Shown here: piece by piece, positions 1-5,275 of the stretch | Layout of the letters: every line of letters starts with the position of its first letter | How positions within the stretch are numbered: the stretch's first letter is position 1 | Assembly (NCBI GenBank): GCA_946481445.1 | Contig: CAMLOA010000178.1 | Location: 1 to 5,275, forward strand | Direction: 5' to 3' | From: an uncultured Devosia sp. | GTDB taxonomy: Bacteria; Pseudomonadota; Alphaproteobacteria; Rhizobiales; Devosiaceae | Length of the DNA stretch: 5,275 nt | Made by a program: the position numbers and the translations under genes | Notes under the pieces: generated by a model | What the model was told of the DNA's origin: nothing | The model's input: the letters and a program-made list of their open reading frames with translations, nothing else | Database searches by the model: none

Positions 1-48
1 CCTTATGTCGATCCGTGCGTCCCGCACCGCTGGCGACTCAAAGGTCAT
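1..48 (-). CDS. Start of divergent gene, possible polysaccharide copolymerase (Wzz/Wzc-like), partial
   Basis: Sixteen codons read leftward from an ATG at 46-48 and stay open to the window edge, giving MTFESPAVRDARIDIR. The start is supported by GGAAGGA on the minus strand (55-61), with AAGGA six bases from the ATG, the best ribosome binding site near this end. The gene diverges from the export lipoprotein at 203 across 154 bp. In alphaproteobacterial exopolysaccharide loci, Wzz/Wzc/ExoP-type chain-length proteins often begin with a short polar tail and an 'IDLR'-like stretch before the first membrane helix. The 'RIDIR' here fits that, and such a protein is the expected partner of the Wza-like lipoprotein. 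This identity is inference from very little sequence; no domain is visible. It could equally be another divergent gene, for example a regulator. Confidence 0.45.
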   Translation of the reverse strand, partial: MTFESPAVRDARIDIR

Positions 49-54
49 TGGCAA

Positions 55-61
55 TCCTTCC
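55..61 (-). promoter_or_regulatory. Shine-Dalgarno of the divergent gene
   Basis: The minus strand reads GGAAGGA here, with its AAGGA core ending six bases before the ATG at 46-48. This near-consensus site is the main reason for calling a divergent gene at the left edge. Confidence 0.5.
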
Positions 62-101
62 AATATGGCCGGATTTATCGCCCTGGCGTGGTAAGCAATC
101 C

Positions 102-158
102 GTTAACCGACTTGCAGATCGCAATATTTGAGGCTCGGCTGGAAGGGATTTGTTAACC
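102..158 (+). repeat. Two direct GTTAACC copies, 50 bp apart, in the divergent promoter
   Basis: GTTAACC occurs at 102-108 and again at 152-158, a start-to-start distance of exactly 50 bp. The core GTTAAC is palindromic. The right copy continues as TTAACCAC, one base from the TTAACCAT half-site recalled for the alphaproteobacterial cell-cycle regulator CtrA. No second TTAA lies seven bases downstream, so neither copy is a full TTAA-N7-TTAA CtrA site. An operator role is inference from the repetition and the location. Confidence 0.3.
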
Positions 159-202
159 ACGGGCGTTGATGCTGGCCGCATCGTCAAACGCGCGGGATTC
201 GT

Positions 203-754
203 ATGCGCTGGTTGCCCCTGCTCACCGTGATGCTGACGCTGTCCCTGACGGCGTGCGCCTCGACTCGCCCGGCGACCTACCTGGTCGAAACCAAGGGGCC
301 CTACCAGCTCGACACTGGCGATGCGGTGCGGGTCACGGTCTATGGCGACGACCAACTCACCGACACCTACCGGATCGACGATAGCGGGGCCATCGCCTTC
401 CCGCTGGTCGGACCGGTTCGGGTCCGGGGCCTGACCACAGCCATGGCCTCGGCCAGCCTCGCCGGCGCATTGGCCAATGGCTATATGCGCAACCCCAATG
501 TCGCGGTCGAAGTGGCGGAATACCGGCCCTTCTTCATCCAGGGCGAGATCACCAATGCCGGCCAGTTCCCCTATGTCTATGGCATGACCGCCCGGGCGGC
601 GATCAGCACGGCTGGGGGCTTCACCGACACGGCAGATCGCAACCGTGTCGTCGTCTATCGGCGCCAGGGCAACGAGATGGTCAAGGGCACCGTCAACCTC
701 GATTTCCCCATCTATCCGGGTGACACGATCGTCGTGCTGGAGCGCTGGTTCTAG
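203..754 (+). CDS. Polysaccharide export lipoprotein, short Wza-like (Poly_export/SLBB)
   Basis: Predicted outer-membrane lipoprotein that helps form the exit channel for capsule or exopolysaccharide. The N-terminus is a lipoprotein signal peptide: Arg2, a hydrophobic core at 4-15, then lipobox L15-T16-A17-C18. Ala19 after the cysteine gives no inner-membrane retention signal. Residues about 32-105 match the polysaccharide export domain, with 'LDTGDAVRVTVYG', 'YRIDDSGAIAFPLVG' and 'RNPNVAVEV'. Residues about 108-165 form one SLBB-like beta-grasp unit ('GEITNAGQFPY', 'AISTAGGF'), and the end is 'YPGDTIVVLERWF'. At 183 residues it is about half the length of E. coli Wza and lacks the later SLBB repeat and the C-terminal helix that makes Wza's outer-membrane barrel. 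Such short forms are common in alphaproteobacteria. ATG 203 is the only sensible start because an in-frame TGA lies at 167-169. Its ribosome binding site is weak. The gene ends nine bases before the glycosyltransferase. Confidence 0.9.
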   Translation: MRWLPLLTVMLTLSLTACASTRPATYLVETKGPYQLDTGDAVRVTVYGDDQLTDTYRIDDSGAIAFPLVGPVRVRGLTTAMASASLAGALANGYMRNPNVAVEVAEYRPFFIQGEITNAGQFPYVYGMTARAAISTAGGFTDTADRNRVVVYRRQGNEMVKGTVNLDFPIYPGDTIVVLERWF

Positions 755-757
755 GAG
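753..757 (+). promoter_or_regulatory. Shine-Dalgarno of the GT4 gene, overlapping the preceding stop codon
   Basis: AGGAG lies six bases before the ATG at 764. Its first two bases are the last two of the export gene's TAG stop (752-754). A terminating ribosome would therefore sit on the next gene's binding site, which suggests translational coupling. It also fixes the GT4 start. Confidence 0.75.
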
Positions 758-763
758 CTGGCC

Positions 764-1894
764 ATGGCCGACACAAAGCTGCGCATCCTGCAGGTCATGC
801 GCGCCCCGGTCGGTGGCCTGTTCCGCCATGTCGCCGATCTCACCAGGGCGCTTCACGCCATGGGGCACGAAGTGGGCCTGGTGGTCGACAGCATCGCCAA
901 CGACGCGCAGACCGAAGGCAAGCTTACCGAACTCTCCAGATTCGCCACGCTCGGCGTCCACCGCTTTCCCATGCCGCGCCTGCTTGGCAAGGGCGACCTG
1001 TCCACGCCCTTCGCCGTACGGCGCCTCGCCCGCGACCTGCAGATCGACGTGCTTCACGGCCACGGTGCCAAGGGCGGATTCTATGCCCGGCTGGCGCGGC
1101 TCGGGGGCGGCAGGGCGGTCGCCCTCTATACGCCCCATGGTGGCGTGCTGCATTTCTCGAAATCGTCCCCATCCGGGCGCGCATTCCACGCGCTCGAACG
1201 CTGGCTGATGCGGCAGACGGCAACGATCATCTTCGAAAGCGCCTATGCCGCAACCACTTATGCGGCGCTGATCGGCGAGCCGACCTGCCCTGCCGAGGTG
1301 GTTCACAACGGCCTGGCGCCTGACGAATTCATCCCCGTCGCACCGGATGCCGACGCGGCCGACTTCGTGTTCGTTGGCGAATTGCGCGACCTCAAGGGCA
1401 TCCACGTCCTGGTCGAGGCACTGGCCGGCCTGGTCCGGACGGACGGGAGCCCGGCGACACTCGTCATGGCCGGCGATGGCCCGCACCGGGCAGCCCTTGA
1501 GGCGCAGATCGCACAGCTGGGTATCGGTCAGCGGGTCACGTTGCTGGGGGCACAGCCCGCCCGCCCCACCTTTGCCCGGGGGCGCGTGGCCGTGATTCCG
1601 TCGCTTGCCGAGTCCCTGCCCTATATCGTGCTCGAATGCACCGCGGCAGGTCTGCCGGTGATCACCACCAATGTGGGCGGAATCCCCGAGATTTTCCCGA
1701 CCACGCGGGGCAGCCTGGTCCCGCCCAACGACGCCGGCGCGCTGCGGGCTGCGATGCAGCGCGCGCTCGATGAACCCGGAACGCTTGCGAAAGAGCAGGC
1801 CGAACGCCAGCGCATCGTCGCCGAAGGGTTTTCCGTCGCCGCCATGAGCGGCAGGATCGAAGCGCTCTATCGCGCCGCATTGGCAAAAGCTTAG
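764..1894 (+). CDS. Glycosyltransferase family 4 (GT-B fold, retaining)
   Basis: Cytoplasmic glycosyltransferase that probably adds a sugar from a nucleotide-sugar donor to the growing lipid-linked repeat unit. The N-terminal acceptor domain spans about 5-180, with the glycine-rich loop 'APVGGLFRHV' at 14-23, 'LHGHGAKGG' at 97-105 and 'YTPHGG' at 122-127. 'VVHNGLAPDEF' (179-189) leads into the C-terminal GT1-type donor domain. That domain has 'VGELRDLKGIHVLVEAL' at 204-220 (Arg208 and Lys211 in the usual phosphate-binding positions), 'MAGDGP' at 235-240, and the EX7E motif Glu283/Glu291 in 'ESLPYIVLE'. It ends with 'AAGLPVITTNVGGIPEI'. The length of 376 is normal for GT4. There is no signal peptide or membrane span. 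The start is fixed by AGGAG at 753-757. Donor, acceptor and linkage cannot be read from the sequence. Family assignment is secure; the step in the pathway is inferred from context. Confidence 0.92.
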   Translation: MADTKLRILQVMRAPVGGLFRHVADLTRALHAMGHEVGLVVDSIANDAQTEGKLTELSRFATLGVHRFPMPRLLGKGDLSTPFAVRRLARDLQIDVLHGHGAKGGFYARLARLGGGRAVALYTPHGGVLHFSKSSPSGRAFHALERWLMRQTATIIFESAYAATTYAALIGEPTCPAEVVHNGLAPDEFIPVAPDADAADFVFVGELRDLKGIHVLVEALAGLVRTDGSPATLVMAGDGPHRAALEAQIAQLGIGQRVTLLGAQPARPTFARGRVAVIPSLAESLPYIVLECTAAGLPVITTNVGGIPEIFPTTRGSLVPPNDAGALRAAMQRALDEPGTLAKEQAERQRIVAEGFSVAAMSGRIEALYRAALAKA

Positions 1895-1918
1895 CGCTGC
1901 AACTTCACCGAGTATAAA
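1890..1918 (+). promoter_or_regulatory. Possible weak promoter ahead of the sugar-phosphate transferase gene
   Basis: The 71-bp gap before the start at 1966 is the only real gap in the plus-strand gene run. It contains GTATAA/TATAAA (1912-1918). CTTAGC at 1890-1895, inside the end of the GT4 gene, lies 16 bases before GTATAA. Both are about four of six against the rhizobial CTTGAC/CTATAT pattern. The gap has no terminator-like hairpin with a T-run, so read-through from the upstream genes remains likely. Confidence 0.25.
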
Positions 1919-1965
1919 CCCCTTGGGCCGACAATGGCGCACGAGTTTCATACTGGTGGCGTCCC

Positions 1966-3489
1966 ATGTATCGCGTTGATCCCAAGCAGGCCGTGCTCGA
2001 GCACGTCACCAAGCAGTCGGCAGCCGGCGAATCCGACCGGGTGCTCTCCCCTCCGGCCGAGGCGATCATCGCCGCTCCTGTAGAGCGATCCTTTTCCGGT
2101 GCTGTGGTGGTCGGCGTCGCCCAGGTCATCGAGGCAGCGCTCCTGGCGCTGTTGGGCTATGGCATCTACGCCTTCTATGTCGATCTTGGGCAGCCCGCCT
2201 TCTACATCCCGGTGATCCTGGCGGCCTGTCTGTTGGCCAACGTCCTGTTCAACGCTGGCAGGACTCACCGCATCACGGCCTACCGTACCCTGTTCAGCCA
2301 GATCGGGCGCGTGCTGGTCGGCTGGATCCTGGTCATGACGGTCCTGGCCGTCGGCATCTTCTTCTTCAAGGCGGGGGACCTGTTCTCGCGCGTGTGGCTT
2401 GCCAGCTGGTTTGGCGGGGGCGCCGTGTTGCTCGTGGCTTATCGGCTGGTGCTGCGCACGCTGGTGACGCGCTGGACCGAGCAGGGCCGGTTGCGGCGGC
2501 GTACGGTGATCGTGGGCGGCGGCAAGGATGCCGAAGCGCTGATCGACCAGATCCGCCGCAGCGCGAGCAACGACATTTCCCTGCTCGGGCTGTTCGACGA
2601 TCGCATCGACGACCGCTCCCCCGATACCGTGTCGGGCTACCCCAAGCTGGGCAAGGTGGCCGACCTCATCGAGTTCGCCCGCCGTACCCCTGTCGATCTG
2701 GTCATCGTCTCCATGCCGCTATCGGCCGAAAAGCGCGTGCTCGACATGCTGACCCAGCTCTGGGTGCTGCCGGTCGACATTCGCCTGTCGGCCCATATGA
2801 GCAAGCTCAAGTTCACCAACAAGGCCTATTCCTATGTTGGCGACATTGCCGTGTTCGATATGGCCGACCGGCCCATTTCGGACTGGAACCTGGTGTTCAA
2901 GTGGGTCTTCGACAAGGTCGTGGCCGTGACCGCCCTGGTGCTGCTGTCCCCGGTCATGATCGCAACTGCGATTGCCATAAAGCTCGAGAGCAAGGGACCG
3001 GTGTTCTTCAGGCAGAACCGGCATGGCTTCAACAACGAGCTGATCAAGATTTACAAGTTCCGGTCGATGCGTACCGACATGGCCGATGCTACTGCGGCCA
3101 AGCTGGTGACCAAGGACGACCCGCGCGTCACACGGGTCGGCAAGTTCATCCGCAAGACGTCCATCGACGAGTTGCCGCAGCTGTTCAACGTGCTCAAGGG
3201 CGAGCTTTCCATTGTCGGACCGCGCCCGCACGCTCTGCAGGCCAAGGCCGACAACAAGCTCTACTACGAGGCCGTGGAAGGGTATTTCGCCCGCCACCGC
3301 GTCAAGCCGGGGATGACCGGGTGGGCGCAGATCAACGGCTGGCGCGGCGAAACCGACACGATCGACAAGATCATGCAGCGCGTGAACCATGACCTGTACT
3401 ACATCGAGCACTGGTCCATCCTGCTAGACCTCTACATCGTCGTGATGACCCCGGTCTCCTTGGTCTCCAAGAACGAGAACGCCTATTGA
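1966..3489 (+). CDS. WcaJ-type undecaprenyl-phosphate glucose (hexose) phosphotransferase
   Basis: Inner-membrane initiating enzyme that moves hexose-1-phosphate from a UDP-sugar to undecaprenyl phosphate, the first step of repeat-unit assembly. A polar tail (1-42) precedes four predicted membrane helices at about 45-68, 78-96, 113-133 and 143-163. A cytoplasmic Rossmann-like domain follows (about 178-300, starting 'TVIVGGGKDAE'). The bacterial sugar transferase domain starts near 309 with a hydrophobic membrane-associated hairpin (about 313-338). It carries 'YKFRSMRTDM' (363-372), the Asp401-Glu402 pair in 'SIDELPQLFNVLKGE', equivalent to the PglC catalytic dyad, then 'IVGPRP' (416-421). 'HRVKPGMTGWAQINGWRGET' (444-463) is the WcaJ-like C-terminal signature. 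The length of 507 suits the full-length family. Glucose is the usual substrate of this subtype, but galactose cannot be excluded. An in-frame TAA at 1915-1917 limits the start; ATG 1966 has a modest GGTGG six bases upstream. The gene overlaps the next by four bases. Confidence 0.93.
   Translation: MYRVDPKQAVLEHVTKQSAAGESDRVLSPPAEAIIAAPVERSFSGAVVVGVAQVIEAALLALLGYGIYAFYVDLGQPAFYIPVILAACLLANVLFNAGRTHRITAYRTLFSQIGRVLVGWILVMTVLAVGIFFFKAGDLFSRVWLASWFGGGAVLLVAYRLVLRTLVTRWTEQGRLRRRTVIVGGGKDAEALIDQIRRSASNDISLLGLFDDRIDDRSPDTVSGYPKLGKVADLIEFARRTPVDLVIVSMPLSAEKRVLDMLTQLWVLPVDIRLSAHMSKLKFTNKAYSYVGDIAVFDMADRPISDWNLVFKWVFDKVVAVTALVLLSPVMIATAIAIKLESKGPVFFRQNRHGFNNELIKIYKFRSMRTDMADATAAKLVTKDDPRVTRVGKFIRKTSIDELPQLFNVLKGELSIVGPRPHALQAKADNKLYYEAVEGYFARHRVKPGMTGWAQINGWRGETDTIDKIMQRVNHDLYYIEHWSILLDLYIVVMTPVSLVSKNENAY
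3486..3489 (+). promoter_or_regulatory. TTGA stop/start overlap coupling the transferase and ligase/polymerase genes
   Basis: The bases TTGA hold both the TTG start of the downstream gene (3486-3488) and the TGA stop of the upstream gene (3487-3489). The downstream frame has no ATG or GTG nearby: its first internal Met is residue 70, after two hydrophobic segments. TTG is therefore the best-supported start. Only a loose purine-rich stretch (GAACGAGAA, 3471-3479) could act as a ribosome binding site, so expression probably depends on coupled re-initiation. Confidence 0.6.
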
Positions 3490-4766
3490 GCGCAGCCGGC
3501 ACCCTCGATGGTCGTGACGGCATAGGGGCCGGGTCTGACGGACTCGGCCTTGCCTTTGTTCGCCATCGCGCGGCCCGTCTGCTCGACGTAACCGTCGCGC
3601 TGTGGATCTTCACCGGCGCCCTGGTGCTGTTCGAGCCCTCGCCTTACGAGCTGACCTTCCTGGCGGTGCTCCCGCTGGCCTTCATCGCCGGAATGGGCCT
3701 CTACCGGTCCACCTATGGCCTGCTGGCGATCATGGTCGGGTTCACCCCCTTTGCGCTGATCGCCTGCTTCCAGGTCAAGTTCACGCCGGTGAGCGATGCG
3801 CTGATCTTTTCGATCGTCACCATCTTCCTGATGCTGACAGCCTATTTCGCGGCCAACTATGTGGCGGAGTCGACCGAAAAGAGGATGCGCCTGATCATGC
3901 GCGCCTACACGGCCGCTGCCGTCATGTCTGCGGTCATCGGGGCCCTGGCCTATCTCGGCATTCTGCCGGGGGCGGAGATTTTCACCCGCTACGGCCGCGC
4001 CAAGGCCGCCTTCAACGACCCCAATGTCTATGGTCCCTTCCTCGTCCTGCCCGCCATGTTCGCGCTGCAGCGCGTGCTGCTGGGCCGCGGCAAGACGGCG
4101 CTCATCGCCAGCCTCATCTACATCGTGCTCTTCGTGGGCGTGTTCGTCAGCTTTTCGCGCGCCGCCTGGGGGCACTTCGCGCTGTCATCGATGATCGTGC
4201 TGGTCCTGTGCTTCTGGCTGGAGGCAGCGGCGCGCGACAAGGTGCGGATCATGATCATGGCCCTGGTGGGTGGCGCCATGCTGATGGTGGCACTGGCGGG
4301 CCTGCTAAGCGTACCCGCCGTGGCCGACCTGTTCGAAACGCGCACGCAGAGCCAGAATTACGACAGTGGTGAAACCGGCCGCTTCGGCCGCCAGGGCTAT
4401 GCGTTCGAGCTGGCCCTCGACAATCCGCTCGGGATCGGTCCGCACGAGTTCCGCAACCTGCGCATCATCGAGGAACCGCACAATGTCTATGTGTCGGTCC
4501 TGCACGTCTATGGCTGGGGCGGGGGCGCGATGTATTACCTGCTGGTCATCCTGACGCTGTGGCGCGGTTTCGCCGCCCTGGCCCGCCCCTCCCCCTACCG
4601 GCTGATCATGATCCCGCTCATGGCGACCTTCACCATGCTCGTGGGAGAATCGGTCATCATCGACAGCGACCACTGGCGGCACTACTACCTCATCGCTGGT
4701 CTGATCTGGGGCGTGTCGACCGCCATCGGCAATGCAGGCCCGGCGCGCGGCCGGGTCCTCATCTAG
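3486..4766 (+). CDS. O-antigen ligase/polymerase family membrane protein (Wzy/WaaL superfamily)
   Basis: Polytopic inner-membrane protein that would polymerise lipid-linked repeat units or ligate polymer to an acceptor on the periplasmic side. About twelve hydrophobic segments are visible, at roughly 33-49, 55-72, 75-96, 104-127, 136-160, 180-198, 204-222, 229-246, 253-275, 344-360, 371-392 and 398-415. Family marks are 'AAFNDPNVYGPF' (174-185), Arg225 in 'FSRAAWG', and one long hydrophilic loop (about 276-343). That loop holds 'SGETGRFG' (294-301), 'NPLGIGPHEF' (313-322) and 'EPHNVYVS' (330-337). His332 followed by Asn333 and, nine residues on, Gly343 with Gly346 resembles the His-Asn-X9-Gly pattern recalled for WaaL ligases. 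The length of 426 is normal for both activities. Start is TTG 3486, overlapping the transferase stop, giving a cytoplasmic Gly/Asp-rich tail of about 30 residues. Ligase versus polymerase cannot be settled by sequence; in an exopolysaccharide locus Wzy is the usual role. Confidence 0.85.
   Translation: MSAAGTLDGRDGIGAGSDGLGLAFVRHRAARLLDVTVALWIFTGALVLFEPSPYELTFLAVLPLAFIAGMGLYRSTYGLLAIMVGFTPFALIACFQVKFTPVSDALIFSIVTIFLMLTAYFAANYVAESTEKRMRLIMRAYTAAAVMSAVIGALAYLGILPGAEIFTRYGRAKAAFNDPNVYGPFLVLPAMFALQRVLLGRGKTALIASLIYIVLFVGVFVSFSRAAWGHFALSSMIVLVLCFWLEAAARDKVRIMIMALVGGAMLMVALAGLLSVPAVADLFETRTQSQNYDSGETGRFGRQGYAFELALDNPLGIGPHEFRNLRIIEEPHNVYVSVLHVYGWGGGAMYYLLVILTLWRGFAALARPSPYRLIMIPLMATFTMLVGESVIIDSDHWRHYYLIAGLIWGVSTAIGNAGPARGRVLI
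4737..4757. terminator. GC-rich hairpin at the convergent gene junction, possible terminator without T-run
   Basis: CCCGGC (4739-4744) pairs perfectly with GCCGGG (4750-4755) around the five-base loop GCGCG. The stem can be extended by a G-U and a G-C pair to 4737/4757. It lies in the last codons of the ligase/polymerase gene and ends just before its stop. Neither strand has a following T-tract, so it is not a classic intrinsic terminator. It could slow polymerase from either direction, or simply reflect Arg/Gly/Ala codons. Confidence 0.25.
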
Positions 4767-5275
4767 CTAGACCGGGTAGAGCATTCCGCGAAGGTAGCGC
4801 TCGGCGAGCTCGGCCGTGCCGTCGGCAAAGCCGGGCATGTGCGTCTGCGCCAGCCGCGTTTCGGCATGGGAGCCGATCCAGGCCAGCAGTGCCATGCGCC
4901 GCAGCATGACCATGGCGTCGAGCACGGCCAGGTCTTCCGCCGTGAGGCCCCGGACAGCGGTGTAGCCCTCGATCCAGGCGGCCTTGAGAGCCGGAATGGC
5001 CGGGTTGGTCTCGTGGAAGGAGATGGCGGCGGCGAAGTCGTAGGCAAACCAGCAGAACCCGCAATCGTCGAAATCGATGAGGGTCACGTTCTTGCCGTCG
5101 ACCAGCAGGTTGCCCAGCCGCATGTCGGCATGGATGAGCCCGAAGCGGTCGGGCGCGGTGCCATACTCGGCCAGGCGCAGCCACAGCGCCGAATCGAGGC
5201 GGTCGAGGATGGCGCGGTTGGCCTTGCTCATGCCCGGGGCGAGACGCCAGTCGCCCCACAGGCCGTCGGCATCGA
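4767..5275 (-). CDS. APH-fold phosphotransferase (homoserine kinase II / SrkA-like), C-terminal part
   Basis: The reading frame is open from the right edge (first complete codon at 5271-5273) to TAG at 4767-4769, giving 168 residues of a longer protein. It is the catalytic C-lobe of an ATP-dependent small-molecule or protein kinase of the aminoglycoside phosphotransferase superfamily. In visible-fragment numbering, 'LIHADMRLGN' (46-55) is the Brenner catalytic motif with His48, Asp50 (base) and Asn55. 'LIDFDDCGF' (65-73) carries the metal-binding Asp67, and 'WFAYDFAAAI' (75-84) is the usual helix after it. An in-frame ATG at 5229-5231 is too far in to be the true start: the upstream in-frame residues 'GLWGDWRLAPG' continue the family pattern and the N-lobe is missing. 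Substrate is unknown; the 'DFDDCGF' style favours homoserine kinase type II/SrkA-like relatives over antibiotic-resistance enzymes. Its stop abuts that of the convergent ligase gene, so it is probably a separate unit. Confidence 0.88.
   Translation of the reverse strand, partial: DADGLWGDWRLAPGMSKANRAILDRLDSALWLRLAEYGTAPDRFGLIHADMRLGNLLVDGKNVTLIDFDDCGFCWFAYDFAAAISFHETNPAIPALKAAWIEGYTAVRGLTAEDLAVLDAMVMLRRMALLAWIGSHAETRLAQTHMPGFADGTAELAERYLRGMLYPV

Larger units (their letters stand above)
49..202. promoter_or_regulatory. Divergent intergenic promoter region
   Basis: These 154 bp lie between the divergent start at 48 and the lipoprotein start at 203 and are visibly richer in A and T than the flanking genes. 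They must contain the promoter of the plus-strand cluster and probably that of the minus-strand gene. I find no convincing sigma-70 pair. TTGAGG at 128-133 is a possible -35 element, but nothing at the right distance resembles a good -10. The region contains GTTAACC twice (102-108, 152-158), GCAATCC twice (51-57, 95-101), and a GATTC site (196-200, GANTC type as methylated by CcrM) just before the lipoprotein ATG. Shared control of the two directions is inferred. Confidence 0.5.

Noticed and set aside
1..156. Plus-strand frame open from the left edge to TAA at 154-156, as a possible end of an upstream gene
   Set aside because: All three plus frames are open for most of this short stretch. Third-position GC in this frame is only about half, well below the neighbours, and the translation is not recognisable. 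It also conflicts with the minus-strand start at 48, which has a good ribosome binding site.
38..1951. A 637-codon open frame on the minus strand opposite the export and GT4 genes
   Set aside because: It lies antisense to two well-supported genes that share the same codon register, so their GC-rich third positions suppress antisense stops through both. Its translation is rich in Arg, His, Gly and Gln and shows no domain I recognise.
2394..3392. A 332-codon plus-strand frame inside the sugar-phosphate transferase gene
   Set aside because: It is out of frame with a gene carrying clear catalytic motifs across the same region; its Arg/Gly/Ala-rich translation is typical of a GC-rich shadow frame.
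2719..3411. A 230-codon minus-strand frame opposite the sugar-phosphate transferase gene
   Set aside because: Antisense shadow rich in His, Val and Arg, with no motif and no convincing ribosome binding site.
3483..4175. A 230-codon minus-strand frame opposite the ligase/polymerase gene
   Set aside because: The translation is mostly charged residues, Gln and His, the complement of membrane-helix codons. It is a shadow of the membrane protein.
4763..4770. CTAGCTAG at the convergent junction as an attachment or recombination site
   Set aside because: It arises from two opposed TAG stop codons placed side by side, and no second copy or mobile-element feature is present.
4767..5231. Treating the kinase as a complete 154-residue protein starting at ATG 5231
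   Set aside because: The frame stays open to the window edge with family-like sequence upstream, and the ATP-binding N-lobe would be missing. It is a gene cut by the window, not a short protein.
4759..5259. A second minus-strand frame overlapping the kinase
   Set aside because: The frame at 4767-5275 contains the intact HxDxxxxN and DFD motifs; this one is Arg/Gly/Pro-rich with none.

Overview
The window holds part of an exopolysaccharide or O-polysaccharide biosynthesis locus from a high-GC alphaproteobacterium. The codon style (strong preference for G or C at third positions), the short outer-membrane export lipoprotein and the cluster layout resemble Hyphomicrobiales (Devosia- or Rhizobium-like). 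That placement is inference from style; nothing here is a taxonomic marker.

Layout from left to right. Positions 1-48 on the minus strand carry the first 16 codons of a divergent gene that leaves the window. It has a good Shine-Dalgarno, and its N-terminus would suit a Wzz/Wzc-type polysaccharide copolymerase, although only 16 residues are visible. Positions 49-202 form a shared divergent promoter region with two GTTAACC copies 50 bp apart. Four plus-strand genes follow: a Wza-like short polysaccharide export lipoprotein (203-754), a GT4-family glycosyltransferase (764-1894), a WcaJ-type polyprenyl-phosphate hexose-1-phosphate transferase (1966-3489) and an O-antigen ligase/polymerase-family membrane protein (3486-4766). 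The first pair and the last pair are tightly coupled. A 71-bp gap with a possible weak promoter separates the pairs. A convergent minus-strand gene (4767 to beyond 5275) encodes the C-terminal part of an APH-fold small-molecule kinase and is probably unrelated to the cluster.

How the genes fit together: the WcaJ-like enzyme would start the lipid-linked repeat unit by placing hexose-1-phosphate (probably glucose) on undecaprenyl phosphate. The GT4 enzyme would add a sugar on the cytoplasmic side. After flipping, the Wzy/WaaL-type protein would polymerise or ligate the units in the periplasm, and the lipoprotein plus the divergent copolymerase candidate would handle export and chain length. No Wzx flippase and no second glycosyltransferase is visible, so the locus must continue outside the window or rely on genes elsewhere.

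I see no mobile element, CRISPR array, tRNA or rRNA. Overall this is a recognisable pathway rather than a new system. The points most worth a second look are the divergent gene start, the repeated motif in the divergent promoter, the TTG start that overlaps the preceding stop, and the ligase-like signature in the last membrane protein.
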